This document shows, piece after piece, positions 43,229 to 51,373 of a stretch of DNA of 64,000 bases. Position numbers and translations under genes: made by a program. Below the pieces are notes generated by a model. The model ran no database searches and had not been told where the DNA came from. It saw only the letters and a program-made list of their open reading frames with translations. Source of the stretch: JAFDZW01 sp038229915 (GTDB lineage Bacteria > Bacteroidota > Ignavibacteria > Palsa-1295); NCBI GenBank assembly GCA_038229915.1, contig JBBRNY010000002.1:1-64000 (forward strand), read 5' to 3'. The first letter of the stretch is position 1. Each line of letters begins with the position of its first letter.

Positions 43229-45394
43229 TTAATGGAAAATTATTACTTTTTTGGTGGAAAAGGCATGCTCAGTCTTTATGAGAAGAGTGTAGACTCCCGA
43301 AGCAAAATTATTGCAAGAGATCGAGATTGGCGCTTCTTCGGAACCCGGAAAGAAACCAGCATACACCTCTGTCCCTCTGGTGTCTAACAATGATAAATGG
43401 ATCGCCGATTTATTTTGCGATGGGTTAAGTCTGACTACAAACTTTTCGTTTGCTGGCGTGGGGAATACATCGATATTATCTTCAAAAACTGGGATAACAT
43501 GACTCTGAAGTTTAGCAGGAAGAGCCCAGCAGCTTACACTACCGTCGGTGCCACCTGCCGCGAGGAATTTAGCATTTGGTGATACAGAAAAAACTGGAAA
43601 ATCAGTTGTATTTGAGGTAAATGAATATACCAGTTTCTGGTCTCCAGGAATAAGTGAAGTAATGTCTTTTACGCGGATAGACGAATCATAACAAGAGCCG
43701 AATAAATAATTCCCTGCCGGAGAAAATAAGAGTCCATTGTTGCTCCCTGTAATATAGAATCCGCTAAGGGGAGTTTGTGATTCAAGCAAAAATGCTGTTC
43801 GGGAATTCGAACTAGAGCCGATAACATACCGATTGTCTCTACTAAAATCAATAGAAACAGCTTTCCCAGACAGCCAGAAATGAAAGTAATGATTCCAAGC
43901 ATCAGTGTAATAGATGAATGCTTCTCCATTTTCCGTACCGGAAGCAATGCCAAGATACTTCCCGTCAGCCGAGAACTGAAGGTATTGCGGAATAGACGGC
44001 AATGTTTCAATTTTTATAAGAGCAGAGGAAAATGCGTCCCAAATGTAAACTGAGCTATCTTTCGCTCCAGCAACGATGTTCTTCCCATCTGGAGAAACCG
44101 CTATACAAGTGAAAAAATGTTGCACCTTTAACTTCACGGTTGGATAATAACTTTGTATCAACGATCCGCTCGACAGATCAAAGCATTTTACAGTATTCTG
44201 AGAACCTGTCGTGAAGACCAGTTTGCCGTCTGATGAACAAGCAATCTTCCTGACCGAAATGGAATCAGCATAGATTGAACCATATTTCTTTCCTGTTTCA
44301 GCATTAAAAATTTTAATGTTTGGCTCATACCCTGCCGCTACTAAAAATCTTTCATCCCCGGTAAATTGTACATCGGATGTACCTCTGAATGCAAATACAT
44401 CTTTTATAATCGAAAGGGATGGTGAGTCGTATAAAAAAATATTGTCTAATGCGAGGACTAAAAGAGAGTCTCCGGTATAGGAAGGTGCGGCAACCTTTGA
44501 GAATTCAACAGGTGACTCAAAAATTAAAGAAAGATTTTCCGTTGATAGGGTCGTTATAATATTTCCATGATTAAGGGTAATCACACTACCGTTCGAAGAA
44601 AGCCTAATAGAGGATGGAACGTCATGTAAAGGATACCTATTCACAATACTATCTTTCTGCCAATCAATTTTCTTCAGTTCAAACTTTGAATCAACAATAA
44701 ACAGATATTTCCCATCTAACGAAATTGACCCAGCCCAAATATATCCATCAGCTGATTTTAAAGTCTTCTGTACTGTATTATTTATTACATCATAGATATT
44801 GATACCACTACCATTGATGCCAGGCATAAAAAGCTTCTTAGAATCAGTGGAAAAAGCTAAGAACGGGGTAGCTTGTCCGTCAAATGTTTTGGTTATTTCA
44901 TACCCAAGACCATTTCTTTTGCAAAGAATAATGTTTTGTGTTGTAGCTGCCAGATCAGTTTCACAAATGTAATCCGAATTCCCTGACACAGCAATAGCGG
45001 TAGCATAGCCTTGTGTCATAAAAAAAGAGCGTTGAGTGCCTGATTCGACATCCCATATTTCTGTTCTTCCAAATTTACTTGCAACAGCAAGTTTCGAATC
45101 ACTGGAGAGTTGCATCATCTTAATACCACCACCCCCAGTAAAAGGAGTGCCCAATGATTTTATTAGATGACAAGATGGAAATTCCATTTTTTTTATCGTC
45201 CCATCAGCTCCGCTCGTCAGGAAGAACGTATTGTCTTTCGAAAGAACGAGATCCGTAGCAGCATCGTAAAATTTACCGGCATAGATCCAAGAAGGAGTGT
45301 TGATAACCTCCTGTGCCATCCCCAGCCGATTACCGACTAGCAGCAATAGGCTGGGGATCAAGCAGAACTGAGCAAATCTAATATGAAACGACAT
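43229..45394 (-). CDS. T9SS-secreted WD40-repeat propeller protein
   Basis: 721 residues from ATG 45394, with signal peptide MSFHIRFAQFCLIPSLLLLVGNRLGMAQ (the frame also opens at TTG 45427). About ten to twelve WD40-like repeats fill residues about 40-620, with patterns such as SSDGKLVFTTGSQNTVKCFDLSSG, SPDGKNIVAGAKDSSVYIWDA and SPNAKFLAAGGTDGSVSCWAL, enough for one or two propellers. The C-terminal sorting domain (about 635-721) has VFPTPANEKFVVRL, LLDTRGTEVYAG and FASGVYTLLIKTEHAFSTKKVIIFH. Base composition is more AT-rich than its neighbours, a possible sign of separate history. Likely a surface or secreted interaction scaffold. Confidence 0.87.
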   Translation of the reverse strand: MSFHIRFAQFCLIPSLLLLVGNRLGMAQEVINTPSWIYAGKFYDAATDLVLSKDNTFFLTSGADGTIKKMEFPSCHLIKSLGTPFTGGGGIKMMQLSSDSKLAVASKFGRTEIWDVESGTQRSFFMTQGYATAIAVSGNSDYICETDLAATTQNIILCKRNGLGYEITKTFDGQATPFLAFSTDSKKLFMPGINGSGINIYDVINNTVQKTLKSADGYIWAGSISLDGKYLFIVDSKFELKKIDWQKDSIVNRYPLHDVPSSIRLSSNGSVITLNHGNIITTLSTENLSLIFESPVEFSKVAAPSYTGDSLLVLALDNIFLYDSPSLSIIKDVFAFRGTSDVQFTGDERFLVAAGYEPNIKIFNAETGKKYGSIYADSISVRKIACSSDGKLVFTTGSQNTVKCFDLSSGSLIQSYYPTVKLKVQHFFTCIAVSPDGKNIVAGAKDSSVYIWDAFSSALIKIETLPSIPQYLQFSADGKYLGIASGTENGEAFIYYTDAWNHYFHFWLSGKAVSIDFSRDNRYVIGSSSNSRTAFLLESQTPLSGFYITGSNNGLLFSPAGNYLFGSCYDSSIRVKDITSLIPGDQKLVYSFTSNTTDFPVFSVSPNAKFLAAGGTDGSVSCWALPAKLQSHVIPVFEDNIDVFPTPANEKFVVRLNPSQNKSAIHLSLLDTRGTEVYAGFFPGSEEAPISISCNNFASGVYTLLIKTEHAFSTKKVIIFH

Positions 45395-45607
45395 TATGGT
45401 TATTTTAGAGTTACTAATTTTTCCCAATTGACTCTACGGTTAATCGCTAATAATATTTAAAGCCCCTCTTGGGATGATGTATATATAAGTCTCTTTTTTA
45501 ACCAACTTATTCGTATATAGATTCTTTACAAATTGGGGATAGGATGGAGACCCGGTCGGGGAACGTCGTTTGGGTTCGGGTGGTTAATGTGTCCGTTCGC
45601 ACCAATT

Positions 45608-45694
45608 GGAGAGGTGGCAGAGTGGTCGAATGCGGCGGTCTCGAAAACCGTTATACTCGCAAGGGTATCGAGAGTTCGAATCTCTCCCTCTCCG
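45608..45694 (+). tRNA. tRNA-Ser (anticodon CGA)
   Basis: Class II tRNA. Acceptor GGAGAGG/CCTCTCC, anticodon stem around loop CTCGAAA (anticodon CGA, reading TCG), a long variable arm (TTATACTCGCAAGGGTATC) and T stem GAGAG/CTCTC with loop TTCGAAT. Discriminator G; CCA not encoded. It lies 22 bases before the next CDS, so the two may share a transcript. Confidence 0.96.
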
Positions 45695-45716
45695 CTCTTT
45701 ACTCATTGTAGCTCCT

Positions 45717-46409
45717 ATGAAATCCCTTTTTTTTCTTTTTCTCCTTTCTTGTACTATTCCATCTTTTGTGTTTGCGCAAGGTTTTGATAAAACTGATATG
45801 GGCAAAGTAAGTGAAGTCAATCCTTATAATATTAAAATAAAGCCAAGATCTTCCGAACTCTATAATAAAGGCTACAAGCTTGAACATGAAAATAAGTTCG
45901 ATGAGGCTATTGTAGCATATAAAAATGCTATTGCTGTTGATCCGTCAAACATTGATGCGTATGATAATGCCGGGCTTTGTTATAGAAGAATCGGTAATCT
46001 TGATAGTGCAGAGCATTATTATAAACTTTCGATTCAACTCTACCCAGCAGGAACAGTAGCCCGGCAAGATATTGCATCGCTCTATACACAAGAAAAAAAA
46101 TATGACGAAGCAACCGAAGAATATAACGCTATCATAAAACTCGAACCGAAAAATCCTGAGGGCTATTATGGATTAGGGCAATTACTCCTTGAGATCAATA
46201 AGCCCAAAGAATCGCTCGAGCCATTGAACAAAGCCGACAAACTTTACGCGGAGGCAAAGAACGCGTTGCAAATGGACACACAATATATGCTTGGTGTCGC
46301 GTATTTATATATGAAAGATCAAGAAAAAGCAAAGTCCTATATTAACAAGTCGCGCCAAATGGGAAGAGAAATTCCACCATCACTTCTTGATGCCGTTGGC
46401 TTAAAATAA
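45717..46409 (+). CDS. Exported TPR-repeat protein
   Basis: 230 residues from ATG 45717; the frame continues upstream through the tRNA, which is not coding. Signal peptide MKSLFFLFLLSCTIPSFVFAQ. About four to five TPR units (residues about 45-215): YNKGYKLEHENKFDEAIVAYKNAIAVDPSN, AYDNAGLCYRRIGNLDSAEHYYKLSIQLYP, DIASLYTQEKKYDEATEEYNAIIKLEPKN and GLGQLLLEINKPKESLEPLNKADKLY. A periplasmic protein-protein interaction scaffold is likely. Ends five bases from the convergent protease gene. Confidence 0.85.
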   Translation: MKSLFFLFLLSCTIPSFVFAQGFDKTDMGKVSEVNPYNIKIKPRSSELYNKGYKLEHENKFDEAIVAYKNAIAVDPSNIDAYDNAGLCYRRIGNLDSAEHYYKLSIQLYPAGTVARQDIASLYTQEKKYDEATEEYNAIIKLEPKNPEGYYGLGQLLLEINKPKESLEPLNKADKLYAEAKNALQMDTQYMLGVAYLYMKDQEKAKSYINKSRQMGREIPPSLLDAVGLK

Positions 46410-46414
46410 TTTGA

Positions 46415-49400
46415 TCATCGGTCTCTGATAATCACAAATTTCGACTCGTTCGTTTTTACAGAATTTCCGGCGTCGTCTTTTCCGGTGACGTGATAGATAT
46501 ATACTCCACTCGGAAGTGCTTTTGCGTTTTCGTCGCGCATATCCCATTGCACGCCACCTGAGCGGTCGATGGTGGTGATGCGTTTTAAGAATCTCATCTC
46601 CGTAGAATAAATACTAATTTCAGCTTGCGCGGTGAGCCCAGCAAAGGTTATCGTTTCATCACTAGCGCGAACGGGGCTTGGATAGACAAACACATGGTCG
46701 AGCGAAGCCGCAGTTGGTGTTTCGCCGAGACAATTTCCGGTTGGTGTTTCGAGCGGACTGGATTCTCCCGTGATATTATCGATACACAACACATACGATC
46801 TGCCGATAGGGTTGAGCACTGTGTTTGGGCTGAGTTCAAGATAGAGTGCAGTGTCGTTGAGTGGGTCGCGGGTGATATTCACAATTTTCCCAAACGGTGA
46901 GAGTGTATAATGCGAAGGGTCGAGAGCATTATCATCAGGACGCAGAGAAAACTCGACATGAATCCTCCTCGAACCTTCGAAGCGCCAACGGACAATATAA
47001 AATTGTATCGGATAATGAACGATCGGTGGAGTCCATTGAAGTTTTGCTGTTGTATCAAACGGTGAATTCCAAATATCGCGCACATCAAATGATCGGATAC
47101 GGAGCGTATGTGTTTGTGATCCAACGGGTGTTGTATCGAGTGTGAGGATGATCAGACTATCGCCGCCGATGATCGCGCTCGATGCACCGATACGTTCATC
47201 GATCACAAATTGATCGCCACTGAGTGGTGATGTTGAAAGCAACTGACTTGTATGAAGACGAAGTCTATTCTGATCCCACGAATTAATTGTCACTCTTGGA
47301 GTCGGATGCACAAAGCAGAAAATTCCGGGCGCAGGGGTACTCGAAGGATTAGTGAACGTCGGCACGAATGATGCAACTGAATAAATATAGGTTTCGCCAT
47401 TCGCGACATCGCTATCAATATAGTTTGTCGTTGCGGTAGAGTCAATGACGACATACTGTGCATTCGGCACATTCGGTGCGCGGAGAATATAATATTGTGT
47501 CGCGTTTTGTATGGGCGACCAATGCAGATCGACACGATCGACATCACGAGGAATCACTTCAAGCCCTGCAGGGGCAGGAGCTTTATCTGTTAAAGACTGA
47601 TCTTGCTCGAAGAAATTAATCGAATCGCCGGCGGTAAAACCAAATTCACGTTTGCCGTTGCCATCAAAATCAAAAGCGATCGCACCGCGCGGAGAATTCG
47701 CGATCGGGAAATGCCAGATGGGGCGCATCGTATTTTTCGCGGCATCAAACTCTAATAAATAAAAATTGGGAAAAAGCGACAGCACGAGATCGTCATACTT
47801 ATTTCCGGTTACCGAGTGCACACTGCCGAGGCTCGAACGATACGGCGTTGATGAGCGAGCGGTATTAAAGTGATCGATGTATGCAGTTCGGAATGAGTCG
47901 TTGCCGAGATTGAACAATACTTTCACTGTCCAATAATTAAAATCATATTCATTGTCATCATTGACATCATACGACTTGTGAAATGCAATAGCAATATCAG
48001 GTTTGCCATCGCCATTAAAGTCGCCAACAGCAATGTTGCGGCTTTCGCTGTTGCCGTCGTTCTGATCGGTGAAGATCGTCGTAAAAGACGAAGCAGAAGA
48101 TGGGTCGTATTTAAAAATACTTAGATCAGCATCATCGTCAAGTATTACAATTTGTTTTGTACCGTTGCCGAGGAAATCGGCACTGCGCGAATCAGCGATA
48201 CTATAATTATTCGCCGCATAGTGTGGCGCGGGGAGCGTAGTATTTATCAAGGAGCCGAGCTTTGTGCGAGTCGGTAATAATTTATTTACTTCGAATTGCT
48301 GATACAATGAGTTGCCAGATCTGATAGTTGCCAGCGCAACCAATTCGTCTTTGCCATCTGCATCGACATCGGTTAGCGAAGTGGCGAAGAGCAAACCGGT
48401 GCTCGTATCAACATACGATAGATCGCCAAGGATAGAATGTGCGGCGTTGCCGTGATAGATATAAATATCGTTTCCGGAGCCTTGCAAAAGTATTTCGGGT
48501 TTTCCATCGCCGGTGATGTTGCCGACCGAACGCGGAAGAGCTTGAATGTTGAGTGAGTCAGTCCCAAAAAACTTATTCTTCGTTTTGTTAAATGTAAATA
48601 CTGTTACCGCACCATAATTCGCTCCGCCGGGCGCAATGCTCTCGATGACATTACTATTGCCCGATGTTGTGATGACGCTGTCGAGCAAGTATCCGCTTGG
48701 GAGTGAATACGGTTTTTGTACAAAACCAGTATGTGAGATCGCTTCGTTCGGAAGTGTTGCAGTTGTCGATAAAGACGAAGAATCACCCGAGGATGTTCGC
48801 AACACGATCTTCAATTCGAGGGGCACTCCGGCTTCGACATCATTGGTTGTTAGCGTGATATAATGATTTTTTGTTGAGCGATCATCATTCTTTGCTTGCC
48901 AAGAGTTTGTGCTGTTTAACGTTCGATAAAGAAGTGTCGCACGAGTAACCGATGCACTGCGAGAAGAAACGAGTAAAATTCTTTTTTCTTTATCGTAGAG
49001 TGTATCGATCTCTAGTGTAGTATTAAATTGTGTTGTATCCGTGAGGACGATATTCATTCGCTCTTCGATAGTCCGCGAATCGGAAGTTTTCATCGCAAGT
49101 CGAAGAGTATAAATGCCGCTTGCAAGATCTTTCGTTTTGAATTGCGTGAGTGTATTGTCAATTACTTGTTTGTCGCTCGAGTCGATCACGATCCAATTGA
49201 CAGGGTTCGTGACGTCTGCATCTGGATTTAATCCTTGTGCGTAAGAGAGCGTCCAATAGTTAAAGAGTGGCGACGCGACAGTGCCGCGAATATTTGCGAC
49301 CGTGCCTATGTGAAACACATCATCAGTGTTTGGTGAAGCGATCTTTAGTGTCGCAGCACCAACAAATTCGACTGCGCGTTTTGCGTTGACTCTGCCGTTG

Positions 49401-50767
49401 GCGTGGGTGTGGTCGAAGCCTAAAGGAAATTGATCGTCGGTTGTTGATTCGAGAATGGTGCGAAGATTATCGTTCGATGCTTTTGGGTGCGATGCAAGAA
49501 TAAGTCCTGCAACAGCCGCCACTGCCGGAGCAGAAAAACTAGTACCGGATAATACTTGGTAGCCACCGACCGAAAGAACATTGATGCCACCGCCCGGCGC
49601 AATGAGGTCCATTGCTTCGCCGTGTTGCGACTCGACGGCGATCACTTCTTTCCCGTCTTGATCGCGAGTGGTCATTCCAACAGACATACACTCATCAAAA
49701 TCGGAAGGGTAATGGCGACCATCGCCACCGGCATTACCACTCGATGCGACCACGAGCACACCTTGTGCTGTTGCGTAACGAATAGCATCGCGTTGGAGCA
49801 TTGATGGCACGACATCGCCAAACGAAAGATTCACAATGCGAATGTGATTATTCGCAGCATAAATAATTGCTGTTGCAATATCATCATCTTCGGCATTGCC
49901 TGTTGCGTCGAATGCGCGAAGTGCAACGAGTTTGCATTTGGGAGCGATACCAGCAAGGCCGATCTTATTATTTGCAATTGCACCGATCACACTCGCGACA
50001 GCTGTACCATGACTGTGAGGCTCCTCATCGAACGGAATGGCATCGCGTGTTTGTGCATCACCAAAATTAATATTTTCTTGATCGACAAAATCATAGCCGA
50101 TCACATCGTCAATATATCCGTTGCCGTCCTGGTCTATTCCGTCAAGATCGCCACTAACAAGATTGCCACGAGCATCAAGATGTTTTTCGCTTGAACTCCA
50201 GGCATCGAATAGACCATTGTGATTAATATCTTCGAGCGGATTGACAGCAAACTGCCCGATGAGATCGGGATGATCCCACTCGACGCCCGTATCAACAAAA
50301 CCGATATGAATAGTGCTGTCACCTTGCGTTGTCTTCCATGCGCCGAGCACATCCATTGCTGTGTGCGCCCATTGCTCGTTATAGAGCGAGTCGTTGGGTT
50401 TGGCGAGCAGATCAATATGAGTAATATGATTCGGCTCGGCATACTCGACTTCCGAAAATTTCGAGACTAGCAATGCAATACTATCAGCAGAAATATTTTT
50501 ATTTAACGGAAGAATAATAATCCGATCAAGCCCGAATATGTTTATGGTTGAGAGGGTATTGCTGTTGCGATCAGGAAGAATTCTTTCGGCGTTAGAAATA
50601 GAAACTCGAGAGATAGACGAAAGCACAGTCTGAAGCGGTAACGACGGCGAAGCGAGCGACGAAGCAGTACGAAACTTGATGACAATGCTCGTCGCAGAAC
50701 GAGTTTGCGCAAGAGCTGAAGTAACGCTTACGACCAGAACAAGAATGCAAGAAAGAATTCGCTTCAT
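46415..50767 (-). CDS. T9SS-secreted subtilisin-like (S8) protease with FG-GAP propeller, 1450 residues
   Basis: Signal peptide to about residue 20 (SALAQ), a prodomain-like segment (28-118), then an S8 catalytic domain about 135-470 with Asp159 (FVDTGVEW), His253 (PHSHGTAVAS), oxyanion Asn345 (SSGNAGG) and Ser410 (SGTSFSAP). A DGIDQDGNGYIDD segment (209-221) is a probable calcium loop. Residues about 700-1090 hold several FG-GAP/VCBS-like repeats (DVDADGKDELVALA, DFNGDGKPDIAIAF, DFDGNGKREFGF), suggesting a propeller. Fn3-like domains follow. The sorting domain (about 1370-1450) has VFVYPSPVRASDETITF and LPSGVYIYHVTG. Predicted calcium-dependent surface protease. Confidence 0.92.
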   Translation of the reverse strand: MKRILSCILVLVVSVTSALAQTRSATSIVIKFRTASSLASPSLPLQTVLSSISRVSISNAERILPDRNSNTLSTINIFGLDRIIILPLNKNISADSIALLVSKFSEVEYAEPNHITHIDLLAKPNDSLYNEQWAHTAMDVLGAWKTTQGDSTIHIGFVDTGVEWDHPDLIGQFAVNPLEDINHNGLFDAWSSSEKHLDARGNLVSGDLDGIDQDGNGYIDDVIGYDFVDQENINFGDAQTRDAIPFDEEPHSHGTAVASVIGAIANNKIGLAGIAPKCKLVALRAFDATGNAEDDDIATAIIYAANNHIRIVNLSFGDVVPSMLQRDAIRYATAQGVLVVASSGNAGGDGRHYPSDFDECMSVGMTTRDQDGKEVIAVESQHGEAMDLIAPGGGINVLSVGGYQVLSGTSFSAPAVAAVAGLILASHPKASNDNLRTILESTTDDQFPLGFDHTHANGRVNAKRAVEFVGAATLKIASPNTDDVFHIGTVANIRGTVASPLFNYWTLSYAQGLNPDADVTNPVNWIVIDSSDKQVIDNTLTQFKTKDLASGIYTLRLAMKTSDSRTIEERMNIVLTDTTQFNTTLEIDTLYDKEKRILLVSSRSASVTRATLLYRTLNSTNSWQAKNDDRSTKNHYITLTTNDVEAGVPLELKIVLRTSSGDSSSLSTTATLPNEAISHTGFVQKPYSLPSGYLLDSVITTSGNSNVIESIAPGGANYGAVTVFTFNKTKNKFFGTDSLNIQALPRSVGNITGDGKPEILLQGSGNDIYIYHGNAAHSILGDLSYVDTSTGLLFATSLTDVDADGKDELVALATIRSGNSLYQQFEVNKLLPTRTKLGSLINTTLPAPHYAANNYSIADSRSADFLGNGTKQIVILDDDADLSIFKYDPSSASSFTTIFTDQNDGNSESRNIAVGDFNGDGKPDIAIAFHKSYDVNDDNEYDFNYWTVKVLFNLGNDSFRTAYIDHFNTARSSTPYRSSLGSVHSVTGNKYDDLVLSLFPNFYLLEFDAAKNTMRPIWHFPIANSPRGAIAFDFDGNGKREFGFTAGDSINFFEQDQSLTDKAPAPAGLEVIPRDVDRVDLHWSPIQNATQYYILRAPNVPNAQYVVIDSTATTNYIDSDVANGETYIYSVASFVPTFTNPSSTPAPGIFCFVHPTPRVTINSWDQNRLRLHTSQLLSTSPLSGDQFVIDERIGASSAIIGGDSLIILTLDTTPVGSQTHTLRIRSFDVRDIWNSPFDTTAKLQWTPPIVHYPIQFYIVRWRFEGSRRIHVEFSLRPDDNALDPSHYTLSPFGKIVNITRDPLNDTALYLELSPNTVLNPIGRSYVLCIDNITGESSPLETPTGNCLGETPTAASLDHVFVYPSPVRASDETITFAGLTAQAEISIYSTEMRFLKRITTIDRSGGVQWDMRDENAKALPSGVYIYHVTGKDDAGNSVKTNESKFVIIRDR

Positions 50768-50890
50768 AAAATAAATTAGATCGCAAAAACTAACGAAGTA
50801 CGGAGCGTCCGCGTTTCGATAATTCAGGGCAGAAATTGAGATACAAATAGAACCGCCGCTCGGGTAAGTCTGTTACGAAACAACCATTTA

Positions 50891-51373
50891 ATGAAATACT
50901 CGCTCTACATACTTTTTGCGTTCTTGCTTCTTGCCAATGGCTGTGACAAAGGGTTAGCCCCGCCGCCGCCCGAGCAGGTGACCTCGCTGAGCGGCTCGGT
51001 GCATTTTACGGGTGTTTTTCCCCCCTGCGACTCGGTAAAAATACTTGCGGTGGTGCTTTCGCAACGTGCTGCGCCATTTTCGGTAGGCGATATCATTGCC
51101 GAGTTTAACAAGACGATCTTTATCAATCAACTTACTTCCTGTTCGTTCAAGGATACTTCGTTTTCGTTTACGCTAAAACCAGGGCTGTATAATTATCTCG
51201 GTGTTGCACAAAATTATGGTGATAGTCTCTTAAAAGATTGGCGTATCGTTGGCTTTGCTCATGATGCGCTTGACTCGGCTATTCATTATGATCTAAAAAC
51301 GGGTGACCATCCGAACAACATTATTTTACGAGTTCGTTTTGATTCACTATCGCGTCAGCCGTTTATTCAATGA
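50891..51373 (+). CDS. Predicted lipoprotein coupled to a TonB receptor gene
   Basis: 160 residues. Lipoprotein signal MKYSLYILFAFLLLANGC with lipobox LANGC (Cys18), then DKGLAPPPPEQ and a beta-rich single domain (SLSGSVHFTGVFPPCDSVKILAVVLSQ, FSFTLKPGLYNYLGVAQNYG). The fold resembles an Ig- or carboxypeptidase-regulatory-like sandwich but no family is clear. The last four bases overlap the TonB receptor start (ATGA). It may be the surface lipoprotein partner of that receptor, as in SusD/HmuY-like pairs, though without sequence similarity to those. Inference. Confidence 0.72.
   Translation: MKYSLYILFAFLLLANGCDKGLAPPPPEQVTSLSGSVHFTGVFPPCDSVKILAVVLSQRAAPFSVGDIIAEFNKTIFINQLTSCSFKDTSFSFTLKPGLYNYLGVAQNYGDSLLKDWRIVGFAHDALDSAIHYDLKTGDHPNNIILRVRFDSLSRQPFIQ

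Noticed and set aside
45533..45787. Open frames running through tRNA-Ser
   Set aside because: The stretch folds as a full class II tRNA; the real coding start behind it is ATG 45717 with a signal peptide.
50768..50890. Riboswitch in the 123-base gap before the lipoprotein-TonB receptor pair
   Set aside because: Too short for a cobalamin riboswitch plus promoters for two divergent genes, and no conserved motif is recognised.
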